Below, one piece after another: positions 16,286 through 24,280 of a stretch of DNA of 64,000 nt. The stretch covers positions 1-64,000 of the forward strand of contig JAHCKG010000009.1 in assembly GCA_026125895.1 (NCBI GenBank). The letters are read 5' to 3'. The notes under the pieces were generated by a model. That model was not told the DNA's origin. It did no database searches and was given only the letters and a program-made list of their open reading frames with translations. Within the stretch, counting starts at the first letter, position 1, and the number at the start of each line of letters is the position of its first letter. This stretch comes from Pseudolabrys sp. (GTDB taxonomy: Bacteria; Pseudomonadota; Alphaproteobacteria; Rhizobiales; Xanthobacteraceae). The position numbers and the translations under genes are program-made.

Positions 16286-17521
16286 TCAGGAGGCTGGGTC
16301 CGGCGCTGTGTAGAGCGGCAGGTGCATTGTGAAGGTCGCGCCCTGCCCCGGAACGCTCTCGATCGAGACCCGGCCGCCGTGCCGGTTGAGCACGTGCTTG
16401 ACCAGCGCCAGGCCGAGGCCCGTGCCGCCCTGCGAGCGGCTGTCGGCAACGTCGACGCGGTAGAAGCGCTCGGTCAGCCGCGGCAGATGTTCGGGGGCGA
16501 TGCCGGGGCCGAAGTCGCGGATGGCGATGCGCGCCTCGGGCGCGCCGGCCCGGGTCTGCGCCCGCGACAGCGTGACATCGACGCGCTTGCCGGCGGCGCC
16601 GTATTTCAGCGCGTTCTCGACCAGGTTCTCCAGCGCCCGGATCAGTTCGTCGCGATCGCCGAGCACCATCACCGGCTCGGCCGGGATCGCCATGCGGATC
16701 TCGACCTGGCGGTCGCGCGCCAGGGTTTGCAGGCCGTCGGCGACCTGCCGCACCAAGGGAGCCAGATCGACCGGCGTGTTCGGCGGCAGATGGGCGTTGA
16801 GCTCGATGCGCGACAGCGACAGCAGATCGTCGATCAGGCGCGCCATGCGTGCCGCCTGCTGCTGCATGATGCTGAGGAATTTCTCGCGCGCGGCGACGTC
16901 GTTCTTCGCCGGACCCTGCAACGTCTCGATGAAGCCGAGCAGCGCCGCGAGCGGCGTGCGCAGTTCGTGGCTGGCATTGGCGACGAAGTCGGCGCGCATT
17001 TCCTCGACGCGGCGCAGCGGCGTCAGGTCGTTGAAGGTCATCAGCAGCAGTTCGGCCTGGGTGCCGTCGGTCTCGGGCAGCGTTACCGGCGTGACGAAGG
17101 CCTCGAACCAGCGGTCGAGCGGCACGCGTTCGAAGAACTCGACGCGCTGCTGCTCGCGCCTCTTGCCGGCGCGGCGGATGGCATCCACCAGTTCGGGCAT
17201 GCGCAGCGCGATCAGCGCCGGCTCGCCGCTGCGCAAAGCCGGCGCGACGCCGCGCGCGGCGGGATTGAAGGTGACGACGCGGCCCTCGCGGTCGAGCACG
17301 ATGGCCGGCTGCGGCAGGCCGCCGATCAGCGCCTCGATGAGGCGCGCCCGGCGCGCCGGGTTGCCGCGCCGTAGCGGCGCCGGTGGCGGCGGCGCCCCCG
17401 CCTCCTGCTCGCCGTCGCGCTCGCCTTCGCCGCGGCCGATCAGCGAGCGCCATGCCCCGCGCAGGCCGCCGGTCCAGCCGGCCGGCGCATCCTTGTCGCT
17501 GCCGTCGTTATCCTGGGCCAT
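16286..17521 (-). CDS. phoR: Phosphate-regulon sensor kinase PhoR
   Basis: 411 aa. A PAS-like domain covers about 60-170 (PQPAIVLDREGRVVTFNPAA). HisKA has His185 in NASHELRTPLAALLGF; the ATPase domain has ENLVENALKYG (N box), DFGPGI (G1) and GGTGLGLALVKH (G2). It should phosphorylate PhoB. Unusually, I find no transmembrane segment: the N-terminal 55 residues are charged and Gly/Pro-rich. Many PhoR proteins have one or two N-terminal helices, so this one may be soluble or tethered through PstSCAB/PhoU. The gene ends before the Pho box and lies 30 bp after the flippase-like gene. Confidence 0.92.
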   Translation of the reverse strand: MAQDNDGSDKDAPAGWTGGLRGAWRSLIGRGEGERDGEQEAGAPPPPAPLRRGNPARRARLIEALIGGLPQPAIVLDREGRVVTFNPAARGVAPALRSGEPALIALRMPELVDAIRRAGKRREQQRVEFFERVPLDRWFEAFVTPVTLPETDGTQAELLLMTFNDLTPLRRVEEMRADFVANASHELRTPLAALLGFIETLQGPAKNDVAAREKFLSIMQQQAARMARLIDDLLSLSRIELNAHLPPNTPVDLAPLVRQVADGLQTLARDRQVEIRMAIPAEPVMVLGDRDELIRALENLVENALKYGAAGKRVDVTLSRAQTRAGAPEARIAIRDFGPGIAPEHLPRLTERFYRVDVADSRSQGGTGLGLALVKHVLNRHGGRVSIESVPGQGATFTMHLPLYTAPDPAS

Positions 17522-17551
17522 GGTCCCGGCCGCTCGTGCAGTGCGCGATGT

Positions 17552-18619
17552 CTATCCGACCCTGGATTTTCGCTTGTCGTCTTCTTTGTCAAGCTCGCTG
17601 CGGATCGGATCGATGACGCTTTGCACCGGATGCAGATCGAGCTTGGGCCGCGCGCCGCGCAGGTTGAGCCACAATTCGCGGATGCCGAGGACGACGACGG
17701 CGATGGCGAAGGGCGTGAGATAATACAGCACCCGGAACAGCAGCAGCCCGGCCAGCAGCTCTTCCTTGTTGAACTCCCACAGCGCCACCAGCATCGCCGC
17801 ATCGAACACGCCGAGACCGCCGGGCGCGTGGCTGGCGAAGCCGAGCAAGGTCGCGGTGACGAAGATCACCGCCAGCGTCACGAAATCGACATGCGGCGCG
17901 GCCGGCACCAGCATGTACATGGCGAGCGCGCAGCTCATCAGATCGAAAATGCCGATCGTGATCTGCAGGAGCGTCGAAGGCCCGTTCGGCAGACGAACGG
18001 TCCAGCCGCCCCGCCCGATTTCGCGCGGCGCCGCGAAAACCCAGGCGATGTAGCAGGCCAGAATGCCGAGCAGCCCCAGTCCGATGATGCGGTTGGCGAG
18101 GTGGCCGAGCTGGTCGATGGCGCCCGCCGCCGACGGGTGGATGGTGACGCCGATGCCGAGCACCGTGACGTTGCCGAGCCAGAAGGTCAGACCGGCGACG
18201 AAGCAGATCTTGGCGACATCGACGGCGTCGAGGCCGTACAGCGAATAGATGCGATAGCGCACCGCGCCGCCGGTGAAGACCGTGGCGCCGATATTGTGGC
18301 CGATCGAGTAGCTGGTGAAGCCGGCGAGCGCGGCGACGCGGTAGGGAATGTCGCGGCGACCGATCGTGCGCAGTGCGAACCAGTCGTAGAAGGTGAGCGT
18401 GAAATAGCCGATGGCGACGAAGCCGGCCGCGATCGCGACATTGCGGATATTGGTCGCCTGGATCGCCGCCCAGACCTCGCCAACGTCGATCTTGTGCAGC
18501 ATGCGGTACAGCACCGTGATGGCCACGGCGATGATCGCGACACTGAGCAGAAAGCCCAGCCTGTTCCAGCCGATGTAACGGTCAAAAAGACGCGCCATGG
18601 CGCGCAAGGCCTTCAGCAT
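17552..18619 (-). CDS. Lysylphosphatidylglycerol synthase/flippase-like membrane protein (YbhN/UPF0104)
   Basis: 355 aa with about eight hydrophobic segments, matching the flippase domain of MprF-like proteins (LPG_synthase_TM). Typical elements are GFTSYSIGHNIGATVFTGGAVRYR, SHAPGGLGVFDAAML and the C-terminal LYYLTPFAIAVVVLG. There is no lysyl-transferase domain. The substrate is unknown; a lipid is likely from the family. The start is the ATG at 18619 with GGAGA six bases upstream; a TTG 17 codons earlier has no ribosome binding site. It is upstream of phoR on the same strand and may share its transcript. Confidence 0.82.
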   Translation of the reverse strand: MLKALRAMARLFDRYIGWNRLGFLLSVAIIAVAITVLYRMLHKIDVGEVWAAIQATNIRNVAIAAGFVAIGYFTLTFYDWFALRTIGRRDIPYRVAALAGFTSYSIGHNIGATVFTGGAVRYRIYSLYGLDAVDVAKICFVAGLTFWLGNVTVLGIGVTIHPSAAGAIDQLGHLANRIIGLGLLGILACYIAWVFAAPREIGRGGWTVRLPNGPSTLLQITIGIFDLMSCALAMYMLVPAAPHVDFVTLAVIFVTATLLGFASHAPGGLGVFDAAMLVALWEFNKEELLAGLLLFRVLYYLTPFAIAVVVLGIRELWLNLRGARPKLDLHPVQSVIDPIRSELDKEDDKRKSRVG

Positions 18620-18799
18620 TGTTTCTCCGCGGCAGGACAACACATGGCGGGGGTCGTTGTTCGTCACCAATTTTGCTTTGCGGCGATCATGGGCGGGATC
18701 GCCATATTATCGCCATGTCCAAAACATGCCCCAGACGTGCCCCCTCAGGCTTGAAACTTTTCCGTAGCAGAACTCAACCGCCGGCGCGAGAGCGCACAA

Positions 18800-18831
18800 A
18801 GCCCCGGCTTCGCCTTGGCGAAGCCGGGGCT
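18800..18831 (-). terminator. Strong hairpin after small secreted-protein gene
   Basis: A 15-bp perfect palindrome, AGCCCCGGCTTCGCC / GGCGAAGCCGGGGCT with a TT loop, starts 20 bases past the stop at 18851. On the minus strand it ends in TTTGTG, a weak T-run. Confidence 0.75.
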
Positions 18832-18850
18832 GTTTGGCCGCAGATTGACG

Positions 18851-19093
18851 TCAGTCGCATACCGTCATGCGACGCCAGCGCTTGCCGTACGGGGTCTCGA
18901 CCAGGCGGCGGACGACGTAGCAGTCCGAACCTGCGTAGTAGGCGGGGGCGTAGAAGCCGAAACCGAAGCCCTTGTGCCAGCCGTGGTGGCCGTGATGGCC
19001 GTGCCAGCCGCCGGCGGAGGCGGTGGTGGGCGACAGGGCGGCGGCAGCGACGACAGCGGTGGCGCCGAGGGCGATGATGAGCTTGCGGATCAT
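18851..19093 (-). CDS. Small secreted His/Gly-rich protein
   Basis: 80 aa. A signal peptide covers about 1-27 (ALGATAVVAAAALSPTTASA). The mature part starts with a His/Gly-rich stretch (WHGHHGHHGWHKG) that could bind metal, then an aromatic stretch (FGFGFYAPAYYAG), and ends with DCYVVRRLVETPYGKRWRRMTVCD, whose two cysteines could form a disulfide. Small proteins with this C-terminal pattern are common and unstudied in Rhizobiales. GGAGAG precedes the ATG. It is a single-gene unit with its own hairpin terminator. Confidence 0.75.
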   Translation of the reverse strand: MIRKLIIALGATAVVAAAALSPTTASAGGWHGHHGHHGWHKGFGFGFYAPAYYAGSDCYVVRRLVETPYGKRWRRMTVCD

Positions 19094-19427
19094 GGTTCTC
19101 TCCTGGGTTGGGCGTTTGGGGTTCAGGTCATGTCGGGGATGCGCTCCCGCATCCTGACCGTGGGTCGCGCCCGCCCCGGGAAAGGTTCAAAGATTTTTGG
19201 CCCCGCTCGCGCGTCAGGCGCTTAACGATCTGATTTTCCGCCGCTTTTTTACGAAAAATTCGCGCTGCCCGCGGCTTTGCGTGGCTTTCCGCCTGCCCCT
19301 GTGGCGCCATCGGCCTGCGCTCACGGCTGCCCCTGACGTGCCCGCGATCACATTATTCGCGGCGCGGCTGCGATAGCCTTGAACCGAACGGCCGCCGGCC
19401 GCGACCCATGTTCAGGTTACGCCTGCG
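19094..19427. other. Intergenic region before the ECF sigma operon
   Basis: 334 bp divergent promoter region between the small secreted-protein gene and the sigma-factor gene. I see an AT-rich patch with a short TTTTTacgAAAAA dyad at about 19245-19257, but no recognisable ECF-type -35/-10 pair, RNA or gene. Confidence 0.5.
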
Positions 19428-19988
19428 ATGCAAACGACCCCAGACGACGTTCTGATCGCGAGGATCGCCGGCGGCGACCGACTGGCCATGCAGGTGCTGT
19501 TCGCGCGGCACCACGTGCGCGCCTACCGCTTCGTGTTGCGGCTGGTGCGCAATGAAGCCACCGCCGAGGACCTCATCAGCGAGGTCTTCCTCGACGTGTG
19601 GCGGCAGGCCGGACAATTCCAAGGGCGCGCCGCGGTATCCACCTGGATCCTCGGCATCGCCCGCTTCAAGGCGCTCTCGGCTTTGCGCAAGCGGTCCGAG
19701 GCCGAACTGGACGACGACACGGCGGCGGCGATCGAGGATCACGCCGACAATCCGGAGACGGCGCTGGCGAAGAAGGACAAGGGTTCGCAGCTACGGCAGG
19801 CTTTGTCGAAGCTGTCGAACGAACATCGCGAGATCATCGACCTCGTCTATTACCACGAGAAGTCGGTGGAAGAAGTGGCCGGGATCGTCGGCATCCCGGA
19901 AGCGACCGTGAAGACGCGCATGTTCTACGCGCGGAAGAAACTATCGGAGCTCCTCAAGGAGCAGGGAATCGATCGAGGCTGGCCATGA
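19428..19988 (+). CDS. ECF-type RNA polymerase sigma factor
   Basis: 186 aa with sigma region 2 (about 20-90; FVLRLVRNEATAEDLISEVFLDVWRQ and STWILGIARFKAL) and region 4 (about 125-178; ALSKLSNEHREIIDLVYYHE, VEEVAGIVGIPEATVKTRMF). It lacks regions 1.1 and 3, as ECF factors do. It directs polymerase to a specific regulon, normally held inactive by a membrane anti-sigma factor, here encoded by the next gene with an ATGA overlap. A subtilase gene follows, suggesting the operon forms one signalling unit. Confidence 0.9.
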   Translation: MQTTPDDVLIARIAGGDRLAMQVLFARHHVRAYRFVLRLVRNEATAEDLISEVFLDVWRQAGQFQGRAAVSTWILGIARFKALSALRKRSEAELDDDTAAAIEDHADNPETALAKKDKGSQLRQALSKLSNEHREIIDLVYYHEKSVEEVAGIVGIPEATVKTRMFYARKKLSELLKEQGIDRGWP

Positions 19989-20653
19989 CGCCATCGGATA
20001 ACGACGCAGCGACCGACATCGAGATGATGCTGCCGTGGCATGCCGCCGGCACGCTGAGCCGCCGCGACGCGCAGCGCGTCGAGGAGGCGCTCAAACGCGA
20101 CCCGGAGCTCGCCCGCCGCTATGCGCTGGTGCGCGAGGAACTCGGCGAGACCATCGGCCTCAATGAAAGCCTCGGCGCGCCGTCGGGGCGCATCATGACC
20201 GACCTGTTCGCCCGCATTGACGCCGAACCGCAGCGCCGCGCCGCCGCCGCGCCCGGCTTTGGCGCGCGCATTGCCGAATTCATCGCTTCCTTGACGCCGC
20301 GCACGTTGGCTTATGCCGGCGGCGCCGCGGCCATCGCCCTCCTGCTGCAGGCCGGCATCATCGGCAGCATCATGCTCAAGCAATCCGGCGGCCCTTACGA
20401 AACCGCCTCGGCGCCCGGCGCGCAAAGCAATGCCGGCGCATTCGCCCTCATCCGCTTCGTGCCGCAGGCGAGCCAGGACGACGTCAGCAAATTCCTCGCC
20501 GCCAACAAGCTGAGCATCGTCGCCGGACCGATGAATGGGGGGCTCTATCGCGTGCGGATCGCGGCCGAAAAATTGCCGCAGGCCGATCTCGCCGCGCGCA
20601 TCCAGCAACTGCAAGACGGCAGGATCATCGGCTTCATCGCCGCATCGCCGTAA
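19985..20653 (+). CDS. Membrane anti-sigma factor with propeptide-like periplasmic domain
   Basis: 222 aa. The cytosolic part (about 1-105) begins with MMLPWHAAGTLSRRDAQRVEEAL, the pattern of ECF-binding anti-sigma domains, without the zinc-binding cysteines of classical ZAS proteins. One membrane helix is at about 108-131. The periplasmic part (about 152-222) reads beta (FALIRFVPQAS), helix (QDDVSKFLAANKLSIVAGP), beta (GLYRVRIA), helix (DLAARIQQLQDGRIIGFIAA), the order seen in I9/fervidolysin-type subtilase propeptides, and resembles residues 128-200 of the next gene's product. It overlaps the sigma gene by 4 bp. Confidence 0.85.
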   Translation: MTPSDNDAATDIEMMLPWHAAGTLSRRDAQRVEEALKRDPELARRYALVREELGETIGLNESLGAPSGRIMTDLFARIDAEPQRRAAAAPGFGARIAEFIASLTPRTLAYAGGAAAIALLLQAGIIGSIMLKQSGGPYETASAPGAQSNAGAFALIRFVPQASQDDVSKFLAANKLSIVAGPMNGGLYRVRIAAEKLPQADLAARIQQLQDGRIIGFIAASP

Positions 20654-20666
20654 AGGAGGATCGATC

Positions 20667-22166
20667 ATGTCCATGAGGGTCGTCCCGATCTGTCTCGTCG
20701 CCATCGCCGCGGCATTGCCGCTGATCACCGGCCCGGCGCAGGCGCAGAAGATGAATTCGCGCAGCGTCGTTACGCAGCCACCGCCGACCGGCGGCGGAGG
20801 CGGCGGCGTCACGCGGCCGCCTTCGGGTGGCCATCATGGCGGCGGCGGTGGCTTCCGCGGTCCCGGCTGGGGCGCGGTCGTGCCCGGCCTCATCATCATG
20901 ACGGTGCCGCATCTCATGCAGCCGCGCGGCGACGTCATTTATGAAGACGACGATGACGTCGATCAGCCGCGGCGCCGCCCGCCGCAGCGCGCGGCGCGGC
21001 CGAGCCGGCCGAACGGCGTGCCGCCGGCCAATGAACGGCGTTATGTGCCTGACGAAGTCGTCATCGAATTGCGCAATACGGTCGCGCCGCCGCAAGTCGA
21101 TGCGTTGCAGCGCCGCCATCGCCTGACGCGGCTGGAGTCGCAGCCGCATCAACTCAGCGGCACGACGCTCTATCGCTGGCGCATTCCCGACCGCCGCTCG
21201 GTGCCGCAGGTGGTACGCGAACTGGAGCGCGACAATGTCGTGGCCTCGGCGCAGCCGAACTACGTTTACTCGCTGCAGGACGACGCGGCGAAGCCGGCCG
21301 GCGATCCGGCGCAGTACGAGGTCGCCAAGCTTCGCCTGCCGCAAGCGCACCAGATTGCCGGCGGCGCCGACGTCATCGTCGCGGTGATCGATTCCGGCGT
21401 CGATGCCGCGCATCCCGAACTGACCGACAGCGTCATCGAGAGCTTCAACGCCGCGGCGACGCCGATGGCGCCGCACGCCCACGGCACCGCCATTGCCGCG
21501 CTCATCGCGGGCCACGGCAAGCTGCTCGGCGCCGCGCCGAAGGCGAAGCTGCTCGCGGTGCGCGCCTTCGACCCGAATGGCGGCAGCGCCGACGGCACAA
21601 CCTTCGCCATTCTCAAGGGTCTCGACTGGGCGGCCGCCAACAAGGCGCGCATCATCAATATGAGCTTTGCCGGGCCGAGCGATCCGGCGATGCAACGCAG
21701 CCTCGCCGCCGCGCACAAGAAGGGCATCGTCCTCATCGCCGCCGCCGGCAATGCCGGGCCGAAGTCGCCGCCGCTTTATCCGGCGGCCGATCCGAATGTC
21801 ATCGCCGTGTCGGCGACCGACGCCGACGACAAATTGTTCGCGCAATCGAACCGCGGCCGGCATATCGCCATCGCCGCGCCGGGCGACCAGTTGCTGGTCG
21901 CGGTACCCGGCGGTTACGAGGTGTCGTCCGGCACCTCCTACTCGGCGGCCGAAATCTCCGGCGTCGTGGCGCTGATGATCGAACGCGATCCGAAGCTGAC
22001 GCCGGCCCAGGCGCTGCGCCGCCTGCAGACGACGGCGCGCGACCTCGGGCCCAAGGGCCGCGACAGCGAATTCGGCGCCGGACTGGCCGATGCCTTCGGC
22101 GCCGTCAGCACCGAAGGCGCCGTCGCCGCCGAGACGGCGGCGCCGGTCAAGGCCGGGTTGCGCTGA
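20667..22166 (+). CDS. S8 (subtilisin-like) serine protease, secreted
   Basis: 499 aa with an excellent AAGGAGGA ribosome binding site. Order: signal peptide (about 1-27, ending GPAQAQ); Gly/His-rich segment; a hydrophobic stretch (about 68-86); an acidic/Arg-rich linker; a propeptide-like domain (about 128-200; VVIELRN, LYRWRIP, VVASAQPNYVYSLQ); and a catalytic domain. The triad is Asp242 (VIDSGVD), His272 (HAHGTA) and Ser424 (SSGTSYSAAE), with the oxyanion Asn in AAAGNAGP. It probably acts in the periplasm or at the surface. As third gene of the sigma/anti-sigma operon it may process or sense the anti-sigma domain; this is inference. Confidence 0.9.
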   Translation: MSMRVVPICLVAIAAALPLITGPAQAQKMNSRSVVTQPPPTGGGGGGVTRPPSGGHHGGGGGFRGPGWGAVVPGLIIMTVPHLMQPRGDVIYEDDDDVDQPRRRPPQRAARPSRPNGVPPANERRYVPDEVVIELRNTVAPPQVDALQRRHRLTRLESQPHQLSGTTLYRWRIPDRRSVPQVVRELERDNVVASAQPNYVYSLQDDAAKPAGDPAQYEVAKLRLPQAHQIAGGADVIVAVIDSGVDAAHPELTDSVIESFNAAATPMAPHAHGTAIAALIAGHGKLLGAAPKAKLLAVRAFDPNGGSADGTTFAILKGLDWAAANKARIINMSFAGPSDPAMQRSLAAAHKKGIVLIAAAGNAGPKSPPLYPAADPNVIAVSATDADDKLFAQSNRGRHIAIAAPGDQLLVAVPGGYEVSSGTSYSAAEISGVVALMIERDPKLTPAQALRRLQTTARDLGPKGRDSEFGAGLADAFGAVSTEGAVAAETAAPVKAGLR

Positions 22167-22244
22167 GCTATAATTCCGGGCCTTGCCCTCCGCCGCGACA
22201 AGCCCCAAGTGTCGCGGCGGATGCCTGACCCGGACGGAGCCGCC

Positions 22245-23204
22245 GTGACCACCGACCAGCCGATGATGCCGCTGCGCGTCACCCGCAACGAGCCGATTGC
22301 CGACGGCATCAACCTCTTCGAATTCCGCGCGGCCGACGGCGCGGCGCTGCCGGAATTCTCCGCCGGCGCGCATATCGCCCTCCGCGTGCCGAGCGGCGCC
22401 ATCCGCAAATATTCACTGTGCAACGATCCGGCCGAGCGCGACCGCTACCAGATCGCGGTCAAGCGCGAGACGAGCGGCCGCGGCGGCTCGATCGACCTCA
22501 TCGACAACGTCAAGCCGGGCGATACGCTGATGGTGGCGGCGCCGGTCAACGATTTCGGCCTGCCGCCGCGCGCCACCGATTTCCTGTTCATCGCCGGCGG
22601 CATCGGCATCACGCCGATCCTGGCGATGATCCGTCAGGTGCAGGCGAGCGGCAAACGCTTCCGGCTCTATTACTGCTCGCGCTCGGCGGAGACGACGGCG
22701 TTCAGGGACGAACTCGCCGCGCCCGGCATCCGCGAGTTCGTCACCATCCACTACGACAACGGCGACCCGTCCTGTTCGCTCGATCTAAAGCCGATCCTCA
22801 AGGAGCGGCAGAACCGCGAGCACCTGTATTGCTGCGGTCCGCGGCCGCTGATGGAAGCGGTGCGCGCCATGACCGATCACTGGTCGCCGACCGCGGTGCA
22901 TTTCGAGGCCTTCAGCGACGCCGACACGCACAAGGCCGGCGACAAGACGTTTCGCGTGCATCTGGCGAAGACCGGCACGACGGTCGAGGTGCCGGCCGAC
23001 AAGACGATCCTCGAAGTGCTGCGCGCGGCGGGCCTCGACGTGCCGAGTTCATGCGAGACCGGCACCTGCGGCACCTGCCGCACCAAATACAGCGGCGGGG
23101 AAGCCGACCACCGCGATCTCGTGCTCGCCGAACACGAAAAGGCCGACACCATCATGATCTGCGTGTCGCGCGCCAAGGGCGATGAGATCACGCTGGAGCG
23201 GTGA
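22245..23204 (+). CDS. Phthalate dioxygenase reductase-type oxidoreductase
   Basis: About 319 aa. Order: flavin-binding domain (KYSLCNDPAERDRYQIAVKR), NAD-binding domain (FIAGGIGITPILAMI, LYYCSRS, YCCGPRPLM) and a C-terminal plant-type 2Fe-2S ferredoxin (CETGTCGTCRTKY with the fourth Cys in IMICVS). This is the order of VanB/PDR-type reductases, which pass electrons from NAD(P)H to a Rieske oxygenase. No oxygenase partner is visible nearby. The start is uncertain: a GTG at 22245 has GGAG five bases upstream, while an ATG at 22221 and a GTG at 22209 lack one. Confidence 0.87.
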   Translation: MTTDQPMMPLRVTRNEPIADGINLFEFRAADGAALPEFSAGAHIALRVPSGAIRKYSLCNDPAERDRYQIAVKRETSGRGGSIDLIDNVKPGDTLMVAAPVNDFGLPPRATDFLFIAGGIGITPILAMIRQVQASGKRFRLYYCSRSAETTAFRDELAAPGIREFVTIHYDNGDPSCSLDLKPILKERQNREHLYCCGPRPLMEAVRAMTDHWSPTAVHFEAFSDADTHKAGDKTFRVHLAKTGTTVEVPADKTILEVLRAAGLDVPSSCETGTCGTCRTKYSGGEADHRDLVLAEHEKADTIMICVSRAKGDEITLER

Positions 23205-23234
23205 GAGCTGCTACGGGGGCAACCAAGAGCTCCG

Positions 23235-23317
23235 TCATGCCCGGCCTTGCGCCGGGCATCCACGTCTTCCTTGCGACAATCAAGACGTGGATGGCCGGGA
23301 CAAGCCCGGCCATGACA
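23235..23317. repeat. Palindromic repeat between convergent genes
   Basis: Outer arms GTCATG / CATGAC, with CCCGG...CCGGG hairpins inside each arm and a central ATCCACGTCTT / AAGACGTGGAT stem of 11 bp. It is a repeat type common in Bradyrhizobium relatives. It lies between the convergent reductase and cytochrome genes and could serve both as a terminator-like structure. Confidence 0.8.
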
Positions 23318-23339
23318 GATAGTCGGCACTCGAGAGGCC

Positions 23340-23663
23340 CTACTCCTGAATCGTCCGCAGATACGCCACCACCGCGGCGGCGGTTTCTTCATCGAAGCGG
23401 AATTCCGGCATGTCAGGATGCGTCGAGGTGATACCGCGTTGCAGATACCGGCCGAAACGGTCGAGCTCGTAACTTTGACTGATGACGCGGAACGGCGGCG
23501 CGGCTTCGAGCGGGCTGGTATCGGTCTTGCCGATGGCGTGGCAGCGGGCGCAGTTCTCCTGCAGCAGCGCGCGGCCCTGCTCCGCCGGATCCTGGGCCCG
23601 CGCCCGCGCGGCCGTGAGCGCGAGCACGATGAAGCCCGCCGCGATGGTTCGTCCGCTTTTCAT
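23340..23663 (-). CDS. Small class I cytochrome c
   Basis: 107 aa. A signal peptide at about 1-23 (FIVLALTAARARAQD) and one haem site CARCH (about residue 38-42), with a methionine ligand likely in HPDMPEFRF. The C-terminal helix is AAVVAYLRTIQE. A small periplasmic electron carrier. It has no clear redox partner in the window; the reductase gene next door is convergent and cytosolic in type. Confidence 0.88.
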   Translation of the reverse strand: MKSGRTIAAGFIVLALTAARARAQDPAEQGRALLQENCARCHAIGKTDTSPLEAAPPFRVISQSYELDRFGRYLQRGITSTHPDMPEFRFDEETAAAVVAYLRTIQE

Positions 23664-23746
23664 CGGTAAACGCTAGCATGGATCGCGCCGCCCGCTTTGA
23701 CCTTTGTCAGGCGGGCGGCGCTCGTTCGGGTTCCGGCGCTAGCGCG

Positions 23747-24268
23747 TCAGCACAGCCGGTCCGCGAGTTTGCGGAAGGCTGCCAGTTGATCGGGCAGCAG
23801 TTCGCGCTTGTCGTCGCGGCCGACGAAGATCTTGAACATGATGCCGCCGTCGCGGTTGAACAGCAGGATCGACGCCGACAACCGGCCGAAGAACAGCCGC
23901 TCCATGAAGCAGATGCCGGCGCAGCGTTCGGCGCGCAAATGGCCGTGCAGGCCCTTGGCGCCGGACAGGTTGTAGTAGTTGCGCGCTTCGGAGCCCGGCG
24001 GGATCGGCCCGCCGAACTCGAAGATGCCGTCCTCGGTGTGGACGATGAAGGTGACGTCGCCCCATTGGGCGACATCGCTCATCACCTCGACGAAGGCCCT
24101 GGTGGTGGTGAAGTCGTCCTTGACGAAGCAGATCATCGACGCCGGCATCGCCTCGACGACGGCGCGGCAGGTGACGCCGTTTTCGGCGGCGAAAGTTTCA
24201 ATGACGACGCCCGGCTCGGCCTCGAGTTTGGCTTTGAGATCGGACGCCGCCGTCAATGTGTCGGACAT
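23747..24268 (-). CDS. hutX: Haem utilization cytosolic carrier HutX
   Basis: 173 aa. It matches the HutX/HuvX family of cytosolic haem carrier proteins: the pattern WGDVTFIVHTEDGIFEFGG, NLSGAKGLHGHLR and the segment CAGICFMERLFFGRLSASILLFN is characteristic, with FKIFVGRDDKRELLPDQ near the C-terminus. HutX takes haem from import and passes it to a degrading enzyme. It is third in the minus-strand order hmuR-hmuQ-hutX, 13 bp after the IsdG-like gene. Confidence 0.85.
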   Translation of the reverse strand: MSDTLTAASDLKAKLEAEPGVVIETFAAENGVTCRAVVEAMPASMICFVKDDFTTTRAFVEVMSDVAQWGDVTFIVHTEDGIFEFGGPIPPGSEARNYYNLSGAKGLHGHLRAERCAGICFMERLFFGRLSASILLFNRDGGIMFKIFVGRDDKRELLPDQLAAFRKLADRLC

Positions 24269-24280
24269 GGTGTTGCTCGC

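Noticed and set aside
20634..22373. A 579-codon minus-strand frame across the subtilase gene
   Set aside because: Arg-rich shadow of the subtilase; no ribosome binding site and no recognisable motifs.
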